From positions 1-40,996 of IMG/VR virus record IMGVR_UViG_3300036817_000042: a stretch of 40,996 bases of DNA, one strand, 5' to 3'. The position numbers and the translations under genes are program-made. This document shows, piece by piece, positions 19,872 to 28,622 of the stretch. Every line of letters starts with the position of its first letter. Position 1 is the stretch's first letter. The notes below the pieces were generated by a model. It searched no databases and was not told the origin of the DNA. It was given only the letters and a program-made list of their open reading frames with translations. This DNA is from a virus.

Positions 19872-21527
19872 CTAAGCGCCGTACAGGGTGCGGTCTTCCT
19901 TGCCGACGAACAGACGTTCGATGGTGAAGTCCGGGCTGTAGCTTATCATGTCAAGCTGCCCGCTCAAACCCTGTCCGGAAATCTGTGCCGGATCAAGCCG
20001 GTACAGTTCACCTTGGGCAATCTGGAAGGCCACATCCTGCCGTCCATTGGGAATGCCGCCACCGGTCGTGGTGATGATGCCATTGAACGCCGCGCCATCA
20101 CCGCTGTAATCTGTCACTTCCAGGTACAAGCGCTTCCACGTCTTGATCGTCAGCCCCTGGATTCCGCTGCCCTTGTACGCCTTCGTTGAGAAACGTTTCG
20201 GCAAAGCCGGATCGGGGTTCGCGAACAATTGATAAAGGCTTTGCCCATCGGTTCCATACGGCGTGATAACTGAATCCTGCTCGTAACTTCCGATGTGGGT
20301 AAGACTTAAATTTTGGCTTGCGACCGACCATATCTCTTTTCCCCGCAGGTTGCCGTGCCACATCAATATCAGAGGTCGCCGCACGCCGAACGGATCGGTA
20401 AACATGGCGTTGAGCAACATCACTCTGAAGCCGAAGATGGTGGCCGGACAGATTGTCGGTTGGAAATCGGTGTTTTCCAGCGTCGTATAGAGGCGCGTGA
20501 TCTTCTCCCCGATGACTTGTGCATCACCACCAAACATAAGATAAACAGAGCCTCTATGAGCAAGAGGATCAGTATCCGGTGGGTGAAGGGGCGCACCATT
20601 GCCGATAACGAAATACCGGCCCCAATGCCCAACAGGGCGAGGAAAAGCGTGACCAATCTGAGGATCGACATTCTGATAATTGAACACGGTGCTGTAGGGG
20701 CTGGCGACGGTACCCGCCCCCGTGAGTTGGACATTGCTAATCATGTCAGTCGAGCTATCGCCAAAGCAAAACAGATAGCCGGCTGCGGCGGACAGGTCCA
20801 TGTAACTATAGACAAGCTTGTCTCCGAAGTAACCGAAAGCTCCACCCCCGCCGGATGCCGAGAAGTCGGCCCCGTTCTGCGGGGCGGAATAAGCTATTAC
20901 ATTCTTACCTGCGACGAAAAGACGCTCCTGGTACACTTCCATCGTGTAGATGCCGGGTAGCCCGGTCGGCATCGTGAACGGACCGAGGCCCGAGATATCG
21001 GCGCTGGTGAACCAGTCAGGGGCGGGAGCACCGGGCGCATACAGTGTGGTGCCATCCCACGCATACAGACCGCCCGGCGAACCGAACAGCACACCGCCGG
21101 CCTCTCCCGGCGTGTTGCCGATCCAGCGCGGTCGCCAGACCTTGGCGCTGGCCCAATACTGCGGTCCGATCGGTGCCCACGCGCCGGGGATCGTGGTCAC
21201 CTGGAGCGTGTCGAGGTCAACTTCGTCTATGTTGCCATTACTGAGGAACATCCACCCCATCCGGCCCGGCGGCGGCCACCCAAACGGCGGCGTCTGATTG
21301 CCATAAAAGCCGAAAAAGATGCGCAGGATCGTGGTGCCCGCAGGAGCCGTATAAAGGACCGGCCCATGCCCCCAGCACGCGCGCAAGCTACCCGGTCCAA
21401 TCGGAAACAAATTCTCATTCCAATATAATTCCTCATCATCGATGCTGTGCCTTGGAACGAGTTGGTTTAGGCCCGCCCATTGCTCCAGCACCATTATGTC
21501 GGGAGGGTTGGCGGACTGGATAGGCAT
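19872..21527 (-). CDS. Tail hub / DNA-stabilisation beta-propeller protein
   Basis: 551 residues. LEQWAGLNQLVPRHSIDDEE and NLFPIGPGSLRACWG at the N-terminus are typical of podovirus proteins of the P22 gp10 / T7 gp12 kind, which form the tail tube below the portal ring. The body consists of repeated blade-like strands (GGLYAWDGTTLY, ERLFVAGKNVIAYSAPQNG, GSVYLMFGGD, KRLYLEVTDYS). Start 21527 overlaps the preceding basic gene by 92 nt; ATG 21494 (MVLEQW) is a reasonable alternative. Assignment rests on pattern memory and position next to connector and capsid genes. Confidence 0.78.
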   Translation of the reverse strand: MPIQSANPPDIMVLEQWAGLNQLVPRHSIDDEELYWNENLFPIGPGSLRACWGHGPVLYTAPAGTTILRIFFGFYGNQTPPFGWPPPGRMGWMFLSNGNIDEVDLDTLQVTTIPGAWAPIGPQYWASAKVWRPRWIGNTPGEAGGVLFGSPGGLYAWDGTTLYAPGAPAPDWFTSADISGLGPFTMPTGLPGIYTMEVYQERLFVAGKNVIAYSAPQNGADFSASGGGGAFGYFGDKLVYSYMDLSAAAGYLFCFGDSSTDMISNVQLTGAGTVASPYSTVFNYQNVDPQIGHAFPRPVGHWGRYFVIGNGAPLHPPDTDPLAHRGSVYLMFGGDAQVIGEKITRLYTTLENTDFQPTICPATIFGFRVMLLNAMFTDPFGVRRPLILMWHGNLRGKEIWSVASQNLSLTHIGSYEQDSVITPYGTDGQSLYQLFANPDPALPKRFSTKAYKGSGIQGLTIKTWKRLYLEVTDYSGDGAAFNGIITTTGGGIPNGRQDVAFQIAQGELYRLDPAQISGQGLSGQLDMISYSPDFTIERLFVGKEDRTLYGA

Positions 21528-21645
21528 AACCCATTTCTTTCTTCAACCATTTGCGGTGCGCGGCTTCACCCTTGGTCCGCAAAATGTGAGCGCCGCGTTT
21601 GAGGTCCGCGACGCTCACAAGTCTCAGGCGTCTGACACGAGTCAT
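21436..21645 (-). CDS. Basic 69-aa protein
   Basis: Starts MTRVRRLRLVSVADLKRGAH 14 nt after the preceding stop. Rich in Arg, Lys and His (RTKGEAAHRKWLKKEMG), no hydrophobic core. The last third overlaps the tail-hub start, which is the weak point of this call. Unknown function. Confidence 0.5.
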   Translation of the reverse strand: MTRVRRLRLVSVADLKRGAHILRTKGEAAHRKWLKKEMGYAYPVRQPSRHNGAGAMGGPKPTRSKAQHR

Positions 21646-21658
21646 GGGACTCAGTATC

Positions 21659-22387
21659 TCAATAACGATACTGCACTCTGCGGTTCATGTCGTCTGGATA
21701 TCGGCGTCCATACAGATTGCGCCGCAGCCCATCAGCGATGCTGTGAACCTGAGACATTTCGTGCTGCATGCGCTGAAGCCCGGCCATATCACCGCGTTCA
21801 CGGTACTCCGGCCAACGCCCATACCAACCGTCGGCATAGCGGTGCATGCCATCGATCTCCGCATGTGCCCATGGTTCCCACTGCCGCCGCATGATTGTCA
21901 GATGATCACGGAAGCGGCCAAACCTCCGGTACAGACCTTCGTGCTGTTCGTACCATTCCTCCGGCCGGCGACCGGGCCGCTGTAGCTGACCGACAAGACG
22001 CTGCAACTCATGAGCCTCGCGCCATGCCCACTCGTGCTGGCCGTACCACCAGCGCCAGCGGCGCTCCCATGGCCAGTCTTCACGCCAGTCATCTTCCCGG
22101 CCTTCTTCCCATTCACCATATCGACCATGACGCCGATCATCCCATTCCCGCCGCTCGCGTGTGCCGGTCAGATCCCCAAGCGCCTCACGTTCGATTGATT
22201 CGGCCCTTCGCTCCAGCCGTTCGCCTTCGCGTTCCTCGTGCTCCGCACGCCGTTCAACGGCCGCCGCCCGCCGCAGATCGCGTACGGTGTCGTCAACACC
22301 TTTCTCCGCTGCCTGCACCAAGCGATAGATTTCCGCCGTTATGCGGATTGCGCGGTCAAGCAGCGGATCAACACCACGTTCTGCCAT
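21659..22387 (-). CDS. Charged helical protein, paralogue of 22418-22813
   Basis: 242 residues. The first 83 (ERGVDPLLDRAIRITAEIYR, VDDTVRDLRRAAAVERRAEH, LGDLTGTRERRE) are nearly the same as residues 38-118 of the upstream gene, so the two arose by tandem duplication. The remaining 160 residues are Trp/Arg/Glu-rich helices (WRWWYGQHEWAWREAHELQR). Long charged helices and location between connector and tail hub suggest a structural or assembly role. No family recognised. Confidence 0.72.
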   Translation of the reverse strand: MAERGVDPLLDRAIRITAEIYRLVQAAEKGVDDTVRDLRRAAAVERRAEHEEREGERLERRAESIEREALGDLTGTRERREWDDRRHGRYGEWEEGREDDWREDWPWERRWRWWYGQHEWAWREAHELQRLVGQLQRPGRRPEEWYEQHEGLYRRFGRFRDHLTIMRRQWEPWAHAEIDGMHRYADGWYGRWPEYRERGDMAGLQRMQHEMSQVHSIADGLRRNLYGRRYPDDMNRRVQYRY

Positions 22388-22417
22388 GATGGCCTCCTGT
22401 CTGTGACGGGCGGCCGA

Positions 22418-22813
22418 TCAGTAGCGACCGCGCTCGCCGCGCTCCATGCGCTCACCGCGTTCCTCACGCCGCTCGCGTGTCCCGGTGAGGTCACCAAGCG
22501 CCTCACGTTCGATACCTTCCGCCCGGCGCTCCAGCTTCTCACCTTCGCGTTCCTCGTGCTCTGCCCGGCGCTCAACCGACGCCGCACGTTGCAGGTCGCG
22601 CACGGTATCATCAACGCCGCGCTCCGCCGCTTGAAGCACTTCCCATAGTTCCTTGACCAACTTCAAGGCGCGGTCAAGCAACCGATCGACACCGCGATCC
22701 TCCATACGGTCGCCGTAACGGCGCTCGCCACGCTCGCCGCGCTCGCCGCGCCGATACATATCGCGTCCGTACATCTCGCCGCGTCCGTAGCGGCCACGAT
22801 CATCATAAGACAT
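22418..22813 (-). CDS. Charged coiled-coil protein, 131 aa
   Basis: N-terminal Arg/Gly/Tyr repeats (G-R-G-E-M-Y-G-R-D-M-Y, R-G-E-R-G-E-R-G-E-R), then the 80-residue helical unit shared with 21659-22387, then a Glu/Arg end (ERREERGERMERGERGRY). The alternating + and - charges make it a polyampholyte. Start 22813 has GGAGAG eight bases upstream. Function unknown. Confidence 0.72.
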   Translation of the reverse strand: MSYDDRGRYGRGEMYGRDMYRRGERGERGERRYGDRMEDRGVDRLLDRALKLVKELWEVLQAAERGVDDTVRDLQRAASVERRAEHEEREGEKLERRAEGIEREALGDLTGTRERREERGERMERGERGRY

Positions 22814-22865
22814 GACTCTCTCCTACGTTAAGTCCGCGTTGGTTGACTAGCTTGCTTCTATGACA

Positions 22866-23558
22866 CTACGCCGAACGCATGACTGCGCCATAGGCGGTCT
22901 GTATCATCTGCGGGCAAACGACAGACGCGCAAAACGGCAGATCGGTGTTGAACAACTGCGCCATGGCTTGGGCATCTTGCGCACGTTGCTGCTGAATCAG
23001 ACAGAGGACAGCGGCCCAATAGCTCACCGCGTCCTGCCACGGCTGCGGGATCGGTTCCGGGTCGTTGTCGGTCAATAGGTTCGTCGGGATGCACGTGCAA
23101 TCGACCTCCATGGGGTTGGACTGGGCAGGAATGGGGGCGAGGTATAGAGAGCCGAGTTCGCCCAAACCATATTGCGCATACCAGCCCGGTTCCGAAATAG
23201 TGCCGTAAAAGGTACCATTGAAGATGCGAAACCGGCTTTGGAAATCGGTCCAGGGTATCCGCCGCCAAGTGGGCTTCCAACCACCGACTCCGATCGCCAC
23301 CGCCAATGAACGTATCGCGAGGATAGAGTCCACTCCCGGAGCTTCCTTTTGGACAAGACTCTTCCAGTCCGAAAATCGGTATACCTCTTGCTTGGGGTGC
23401 GTGCGAACGCCCATAGGGAGGACTCGAAGACACCCGGAAGCATAGGCAATTCTCCGCCGTGACCGATTGATGAAATTGATCAACATCGGATGTGTGTAAA
23501 ATTGCGCCTGTTGATCGTTCAACAGGTTCTGAACATCAACGATGTAGCGCGCCAGCAT
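22866..23558 (-). CDS. Head-tail connector (adaptor) protein
   Basis: 230 residues directly after the capsid gene. The N-terminus LARYIVDVQNLLNDQQAQFY, then H-P-M-L-I-N-F-I-N-R-S-R-R-R-I-A, has the helix-loop-helix layout of phage adaptor proteins that bind under the portal (gp4/gp6-like: region with L-N-D, then position for F-I-N). PWQDAVSYWAAVLCLIQQQR near the C-terminus matches the closing helices of such proteins. Assignment by pattern and order; moderately sure. Confidence 0.7.
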   Translation of the reverse strand: MLARYIVDVQNLLNDQQAQFYTHPMLINFINRSRRRIAYASGCLRVLPMGVRTHPKQEVYRFSDWKSLVQKEAPGVDSILAIRSLAVAIGVGGWKPTWRRIPWTDFQSRFRIFNGTFYGTISEPGWYAQYGLGELGSLYLAPIPAQSNPMEVDCTCIPTNLLTDNDPEPIPQPWQDAVSYWAAVLCLIQQQRAQDAQAMAQLFNTDLPFCASVVCPQMIQTAYGAVMRSA

Positions 23559-24575
23559 CTAGAATGCCTGCCCTCCGGTGATGCCATTGATGATGATGCC
23601 CGTGCTTGGCTTTGAGCACACCAAGTTCAAGGCGGTGAGAGTAAGCCCAACGCTTGCAATCTGACCCTGCGGAATAGTCGAATACCATCCTGTCCACGCA
23701 AAATTTGCATCTTCGTGGATGACAAGCGTGATGTACTTGCTATTAAATCCGAAGGCAGTCCCGACAGGGCAGTTAAGATCGAAGAATATTGGCGTATCTC
23801 CGAGTAGTAATCCACGGAAACCGGAGTTGACGGGATCATCTTTACCCCATCGTGTTGACGGATCATTATTATATCGCTCCACGCTGATGAAGTCGGTCAT
23901 CAGCGTCGTCCAATCCTCAACGCTCATGACCACGAAGTCGAGTGCCTCACCGCCGGCATGCTTGGCCGCTTGAAGCATATAAGGAATGAAACCGATCCGG
24001 CTAAGGACAGCACCCGCGTTGTTAACGACGAGGCCCTGCCACATAGGATAGACCTCGCGTGATAAACCGCCGTATACGGGCGCAGTAACTGCATTGCCGT
24101 AGGCGTCCAGAAGGCCGAACATCCGCAGGACGTTGCCCCCCGACGTCGTGAACAACGCTTCTGCCAGCGACATCAGGGCGCTGTTCTTGAGGTCGTTCAG
24201 CTTGAGCATCAATCGGGATGCTACCGCGATAGCGTCTTGGGTAACCAATTGTTCCAGTCCGAAACTGGTTACCGGGGTAGCCAGGGCGCATAGGTTAAAC
24301 TCCGCATTGACGGTCGCGGCAACGTCCTGCGGGATGTTGAACTGACCCGCCGGCCCGATCCACGATGATTGCACATACTGGCCGGTCTGGACCGGCTGTG
24401 TGTATGGCGAGACGCCGCCGCTGGCCCGAATGGCGTTGCGCAGCAACAGCGCCAGCAACGGATTCTGCCGATAGATCAGCACCACGACCATTTGCGCGAA
24501 CACCCGCCGCACGGTCGCTTCTAGTTCCAACCCGATCGGGCCGGACGGGATCAAGCCAGCACCAAGCAGCGGCAT
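23559..24575 (-). CDS. Major capsid protein (HK97 fold)
   Basis: 338 residues, usual capsid length. It lies between a scaffold-like gene and a connector. Strand-rich sequence with a helix IAVASRLMLKLNDLKNSALM (spine helix), a central G-G-L-S-R-E-V-Y-P-M-W-Q-G, and FNSKYITLVIHEDANFAWTG in the P-domain. Such 'N-x-L-x-L-x-R ... W' sequences are common in podovirus-like environmental phages. Codon use is less GC-biased than neighbours at third positions, as expected for a highly expressed gene. Confidence 0.82.
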   Translation of the reverse strand: MPLLGAGLIPSGPIGLELEATVRRVFAQMVVVLIYRQNPLLALLLRNAIRASGGVSPYTQPVQTGQYVQSSWIGPAGQFNIPQDVAATVNAEFNLCALATPVTSFGLEQLVTQDAIAVASRLMLKLNDLKNSALMSLAEALFTTSGGNVLRMFGLLDAYGNAVTAPVYGGLSREVYPMWQGLVVNNAGAVLSRIGFIPYMLQAAKHAGGEALDFVVMSVEDWTTLMTDFISVERYNNDPSTRWGKDDPVNSGFRGLLLGDTPIFFDLNCPVGTAFGFNSKYITLVIHEDANFAWTGWYSTIPQGQIASVGLTLTALNLVCSKPSTGIIINGITGGQAF

Positions 24576-24603
24576 GACGGATTCCTTTTATTTGTAGCGA
24601 CGA

Positions 24604-25155
24604 TCAGAAGCCTTGTTGTTTGGCCTTCTGTTCATCGCGAAAGATTGCGCCAAGGATTTCCTTCCGTGCCCATCCTTCAGGGTCTTTCGCAACTTCAGCG
24701 AAGCCATCGCGCTGCGCATGGTTCCAACGCTGATCGTCATACGCCTGCGTCGGGTCCGTCGTCTTGGGCGACTTAGCGGCCTTATAGGTCGCCGCAACTT
24801 CATAATCGCCGATGTTGCGCTCGATCATGAAGTCTTCAAGTTCCTTCATTGCATCATCGGTAAAGCCGTATTCGTCTTGCGTCTTCTTACGCTTCGACTT
24901 GTAGGCTTCATCGTCGGCTTGACGCCGCGCCGTCTCTGCCGCCTCACGCTCGCGATCATCGCGTTCCTTGAACCGCTGATCGACTTTCGTCTCAATGTCG
25001 TAGTCGGGAATTTGCAGAGTCGGGTACTTCTTCTTGATCAGCGCCTTTGCCTCTTTGGACAACTGCGGATCATTGTAGATCGACTCCACGAAGTCGGCGA
25101 CTTGCCGGCGTTGTTGCAGAAAATTATACTCGTCATCCTCTATTTGCCGTGGCAT
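24604..25155 (-). CDS. Scaffolding protein
   Basis: 183 residues, highly charged and helical: QRFKERDDREREAAETARRQ is a coiled coil, and the C-terminus is basic (WARKEILGAIFRDEQKAKQQ), as in scaffolds that dock to the capsid shell. Placement 28 nt before the capsid gene supports it. Repeat array 3 lies immediately upstream of its start codon, so it may lie in its leader RNA. Confidence 0.78.
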   Translation of the reverse strand: MPRQIEDDEYNFLQQRRQVADFVESIYNDPQLSKEAKALIKKKYPTLQIPDYDIETKVDQRFKERDDREREAAETARRQADDEAYKSKRKKTQDEYGFTDDAMKELEDFMIERNIGDYEVAATYKAAKSPKTTDPTQAYDDQRWNHAQRDGFAEVAKDPEGWARKEILGAIFRDEQKAKQQGF

Positions 25156-25169
25156 CGCTTTAACCTCTC

Positions 25170-25356
25170 GGATTGCTATTGCACGATGGCGCGCTGCGGT
25201 GCATCGGTTTTCACATCACGTGCGGCACGCTGCTCGACACCGGTTTACTCATCATGTCCGGCCCGCTCGCATAGTCTGGTTTACTCGTTCGAAACGGCCG
25301 CTGACGCACTCCGGTCTGCTAGGTTCGCGTGGCCCGCTCAGTCATACGGGGTTGTC
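25170..25356 (-). repeat. Array 3: A/B boxes on the minus strand
   Basis: Eleven boxes of the array 1 type, read on the minus strand. On the plus strand they appear as GGATTGCT (25170), GGCGCGCT, GGTTTTCA, GGCACGCT, GGTTTACT, GGCCCGCT, GGTTTACT, GGCCGCTG, GGTCTGCT, GGCCCGCT and GGGTTGTC (25349). Nearly all spacers are 10 nt, so the register is as strict as in array 1. It begins within the 3' end of the gene at 25338 and ends 14 nt before the scaffold start codon. The three frames contain TAG/TGA stops. Confidence 0.88.
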
Positions 25357-25547
25357 TGCTTTGGTTCGAACCAATAAGCATCTAATCCACAGAAACCTTC
25401 AGTGAACCGGATGAAGTGAAGTTGCATTTCATGAACGGGCGCGCTGCCGACGAGCAATTCAACAGCCCGCGCCACACGCGGATTGTTGCAATGAGCGACG
25501 CCATTGTTGACGTAGTAACGGCAGTCGATACAGGAAGGCCGTGCCAT
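25338..25547 (-). CDS. Cys-rich small protein, likely zinc-binding, 69 aa
   Basis: MARPSCIDCRYYVNNGVAHC gives C-x-x-C and a third Cys; GFCGLDAYWFE supplies a fourth. This is the layout of small phage zinc-finger-like proteins of unknown role. ATG 25547 overlaps the previous TAA (TAATG). The last six codons lie in array 3. Confidence 0.75.
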   Translation of the reverse strand: MARPSCIDCRYYVNNGVAHCNNPRVARAVELLVGSAPVHEMQLHFIRFTEGFCGLDAYWFEPKQTTPYD

Positions 25548-25855
25548 TACGTCCCCCGATCCGTGCTCCGATCGCGTGACCGTTCCTCGCGTGGACGTTC
25601 CTCGCGACGCTCATGCCGCTCGCGCGGCGACACGAAGCGTTCTTCAATTTCGTCCTTTTCCTCCTTCGGATTGCGCAGCCGGCGGATGACCTCGTGGAAC
25701 TCTCCTTCCACGATAACCCCATCTTTTGGACCGCCCTCCAGGCCAATAAAGATGTAAGGGTCATCGCGCCGATGCGCCGTAACGAAGGCGACTTCATCCG
25801 GGTTGATGGCGACATAATCGCCATGCTCACCACGGAATAAAACAAGGTCCGCCAT
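25547..25855 (-). CDS. Conserved small protein with charged tail, 102 aa
   Basis: The N-terminal 60 residues form a beta domain (GDYVAINPDEVAFVTAHRRD, then YIFIGLEGGPKDGVIVEGEF), a pattern seen in several phages with V-N-P-D/I-N-P-D. The last 40 residues are an Arg/Glu/Asp polyampholyte (RERHERREERPREERSRDRS). Function unknown. Confidence 0.72.
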   Translation of the reverse strand: MADLVLFRGEHGDYVAINPDEVAFVTAHRRDDPYIFIGLEGGPKDGVIVEGEFHEVIRRLRNPKEEKDEIEERFVSPRERHERREERPREERSRDRSTDRGT

Positions 25856-25864
25856 GTGAGCCTC

Positions 25865-26050
25865 CTAGCTCATGTTGCTCTTGCCAATGATTCTTGGCTG
25901 GAGCGGAACGCCGCCCTCCGGTCGGGGTACTACAGATGGAATAGCCCCCCACTCTGATACCTCCGACTGGACATCCACCTGCAAAATAGTCCGTGGAGGA
26001 GTCTCAGGTGGCGCAGTTATGGGCGGGTCGTAGCTACGATTTTGTGCCAT
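25865..26050 (-). CDS. Pro-rich hypothetical protein, 61 aa
   Basis: Starts MAQNRSYDPPITAPPETPPR; disordered N-terminus, then a short beta-like part (RTILQVDVQSEVSEWGAIPS). AAGG is ten bases before ATG 26050. Lies between the HNH gene and the next structural gene. Function unknown. Confidence 0.55.
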   Translation of the reverse strand: MAQNRSYDPPITAPPETPPRTILQVDVQSEVSEWGAIPSVVPRPEGGVPLQPRIIGKSNMS

Positions 26051-26062
26051 GATTTCAATGCC

Positions 26063-26386
26063 TTAGCTAGAGTGACCATAGTGATGAAGCCAATGACGCG
26101 AGATGTTTTCTTGATGCGTCACCAGTTCGAGGTGGGCGGGGTTAACACACCACCTGTTGCGACACAGATGATCGACTTCAAGTCCTTCAGGAATTGGCTC
26201 ACAAAGCATACGAGCTACGCGAGCATTCTTTCGCTGCTTGCCCTCGTACCATTGCATTTTAGCGTAGCCACGACTGTGTGAACCAAGCCATACATGACAA
26301 TCCACACCAGGAATAACCGCCGTAAGACGGTCAATCACTTCGATAGGCGTTTCCGCCGGCCCCCCACCCTTAAGTGCCATCATCAC
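26063..26386 (-). CDS. HNH homing endonuclease
   Basis: 107 residues with a classical HNH active site: EVDHLCRNRWCVNPAHLELV (D72-H73, zinc-type Cys C75 and C80, N82-P83, H85). YAKMQWYEGKQRKNARVARM forms the preceding DNA-binding segment. Free-standing HNH enzymes spread by cutting the allele that lacks them, and this one sits between virion genes where it has no structural role. The start overlaps the preceding stop (TGATG), so insertion kept the operon intact. Confidence 0.88.
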   Translation of the reverse strand: MMMALKGGGPAETPIEVIDRLTAVIPGVDCHVWLGSHSRGYAKMQWYEGKQRKNARVARMLCEPIPEGLEVDHLCRNRWCVNPAHLELVTHQENISRHWLHHYGHSS

Positions 26387-26859
26387 GCTCCCGGCATCGG
26401 GGTTGCTGGATTGGGCGGCTGCTGGCCTTGCTGACCACCACCGCCGGCCTGACCACCGCCGCGTCCCTGAAGCATCTGGAGCAACGGGTTCTGTGCGACA
26501 CCTCGCATGAGGTCGCGAAGCTGCGTCATTTGGACGCCGGCCGTCGGCGCACCTTGCGGAATGTGCCGCGACAATTGTTGCACTGCACGGAGCGCCGACG
26601 TGTGCGCGGGCGTACCGCTCTGAAGTCCCGGCAGCGCCGCCTGAATCATATCGATCGCCGTCTTGATCTTCATCAACGCATCGGCTTGATTGCCCGGTCC
26701 CGGTGCGCTGACTTGCGGTCCCTGCCTTTGACGCTGAAGCGCCGCGAGCACAGGACCGCCAGCCTGTTCACCCGCCGCCGCTTCATCCGGTGCCGGTTCG
26801 CCGCCGGGGCCTGGACCGCCGCCGCCGCCGGGTTCCTGTGCGCCATAAACGTCACTCAT
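26383..26859 (-). CDS. Gly/Pro/Gln-rich protein, 158 aa
   Basis: Disordered Gly/Pro N-terminus (EPGGGGGPGPGGEPAPDEAA), a helical core of about 70 residues (ALMKIKTAIDMIQAALPGLQ), and a Gly/Gln end (GGGQAGGGGQQGQQPP). It follows the portal gene. Could be an accessory head or scaffold-like protein. No family recognised. Confidence 0.65.
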   Translation of the reverse strand: MSDVYGAQEPGGGGGPGPGGEPAPDEAAAGEQAGGPVLAALQRQRQGPQVSAPGPGNQADALMKIKTAIDMIQAALPGLQSGTPAHTSALRAVQQLSRHIPQGAPTAGVQMTQLRDLMRGVAQNPLLQMLQGRGGGQAGGGGQQGQQPPNPATPMPGA

Positions 26860-26915
26860 GTTGTCGCTTCCCGGAATGGATTCCTACACGCACTATGGCA
26901 GCATACAACTGGTTG

Positions 26916-28622
26916 TTAACGCCGTCTACCGCCACCAGCCGCCGGTTTCTTGTGCTCCGGCAGACCGACGATATCGCGCACTACTTCCTCCTGCTTTTCT
27001 TCCTTGGCCTGCGCAGCTTGCGCCTTCTGACGTTCGCGGAGACGCGAGAGGAGAAGTTCGGCCCCGGGCGGGTGGAGCATGTGGATAAGGTCTTGGGCGT
27101 CGATTGCTCCAGCCCGTGCCAATGCGATAGCAACCTGTCTGTTGTCTTCCTGGAAGGCGGGGCTGGCGCTGTGGCTATCAACTTGCACTTGGTAATTCTC
27201 TGGCAGATCATGCAATAGAAATTCGGTCCCTTCATCTGTTCTGTGAACACTAGGGTCCATCGCTTGCATGACATGCAGACCAAGACTACCGGTGTCGGCA
27301 AGCTGCCTCTCTATCCGCGCGGCTTGGTCAATGAGTCGAGGCGATGAAGTCCGGACCAAGGTCTGCGCATGGACGCCAGCACGGACTCCAGGCTCACCCT
27401 GTCCGCCCATGATTGGACTAAAACCTGATGCCTCATCGAACATCTTCCATAGGAACTCGATTTCCTCCAGGTAACCCTGTGGCGGAGGTTCGACCAGCTT
27501 AGAAGCTTTTGCATTGGGGTTAGGGTCATTGAGAAAGCCACCCTCGCTCATGATCTTGTAGTACTGTTCTTCCGTCACGCCGGTAAAACCTGAGAGGACC
27601 TGCGGCGCGTTGACATTGCGATCCCACATCACCTTGAGGTCACGCAGCCGCTTGTTCAACACATCCTGCAACATCTGCACGTCGGCGAGAATACTGCGGC
27701 CGAAGAAGTAGCCCGGCGTCGGTTGCGCCTGGACCTTGACAAACGAATGCTTGCCCGGCACCCGACTCAAGTTGCGTCGGGTACGCTTCCCTTCAATGAT
27801 GATATCGGGATAGACAAGCTGGACCGTGGTGTAGTCACCATGGCGTTCCGGGTCTTTGATCCATAGCTCACACAACCTCACTGTAGGTGAAAATTTCTTC
27901 TGAGGTCGCCACGGCGTCGGCACAGGAAATACTGAGACAATGCCGGCCGCGGATGGTGGATCGTTAACGTTTCCGAGCGGCTGTAGCCCACCCACGACCA
28001 TCTGGTGAAGATAATTCGGTTCCTCTGAATCGCGATCGTGCTGCCGCGCCTCATTGATCTGTTCAATAATTTCGTCAGCATCAGGATGACCGTCTTCCTC
28101 AAGAGTAGCACGCAAGCGAGAAACAGTAGGATATGACACATGACAGAACGCCTCCTGCTCCTCCAGTGACAACACTGTCTCTGATAACACGCCGAAATTC
28201 TGCGGATGCACGGGCGCAATCTTAAAGCCAATGTCATGAGGCCGCACCTTTAGAAGCTGAATGCCATTAATCAGCGACCACAGCACCGCCTCTGCGAAGA
28301 TCACGTCGCTATCGGTCTGACGGAAATCCGCCGTCAGCTTCTCCGACACCAATTGCGCGCGATCCAGCACGTCCTTCGGTTCGCCAGTATCAAACACAAG
28401 CTGGAACCGAACATCAGTCGGCTGCATCAGAAAGCCGGCTAACTTATCGATAAAGGGTTTGCATTTGTTGTAGATAGCAGCACGAGCATCGTAGCTGCCC
28501 ATCCAATAATACTGAGTCGCGCGGGTGTAGACCATGCCACGGTCCGACGCCGACGCCATGCATTCGTCCACAAGCTCACGGGACCACTCCGTCATGTCCT
28601 TGGCTTTTGGAATCTTCAGCAT
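26916..28622 (-). CDS. Portal protein
   Basis: 568 residues, normal size for podovirus-like portals, which form the 12-fold ring at the packaging vertex. Evidence is position after terminase and the family pattern: YDARAAIYNKCKPFIDKLAG, long helices in the centre with PTPGYFFGRSILADVQMLQD, LNKRLRDLKVMWDRN, and ASGFSPIMGGQGEPGVRAGV, the usual portal segment before the wing-to-crown helix (TLVRTSSPRLIDQAARIERQ). The C-terminal 50 residues are basic and Gln-rich. Confidence 0.88.
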   Translation of the reverse strand: MLKIPKAKDMTEWSRELVDECMASASDRGMVYTRATQYYWMGSYDARAAIYNKCKPFIDKLAGFLMQPTDVRFQLVFDTGEPKDVLDRAQLVSEKLTADFRQTDSDVIFAEAVLWSLINGIQLLKVRPHDIGFKIAPVHPQNFGVLSETVLSLEEQEAFCHVSYPTVSRLRATLEEDGHPDADEIIEQINEARQHDRDSEEPNYLHQMVVGGLQPLGNVNDPPSAAGIVSVFPVPTPWRPQKKFSPTVRLCELWIKDPERHGDYTTVQLVYPDIIIEGKRTRRNLSRVPGKHSFVKVQAQPTPGYFFGRSILADVQMLQDVLNKRLRDLKVMWDRNVNAPQVLSGFTGVTEEQYYKIMSEGGFLNDPNPNAKASKLVEPPPQGYLEEIEFLWKMFDEASGFSPIMGGQGEPGVRAGVHAQTLVRTSSPRLIDQAARIERQLADTGSLGLHVMQAMDPSVHRTDEGTEFLLHDLPENYQVQVDSHSASPAFQEDNRQVAIALARAGAIDAQDLIHMLHPPGAELLLSRLRERQKAQAAQAKEEKQEEVVRDIVGLPEHKKPAAGGGRRR

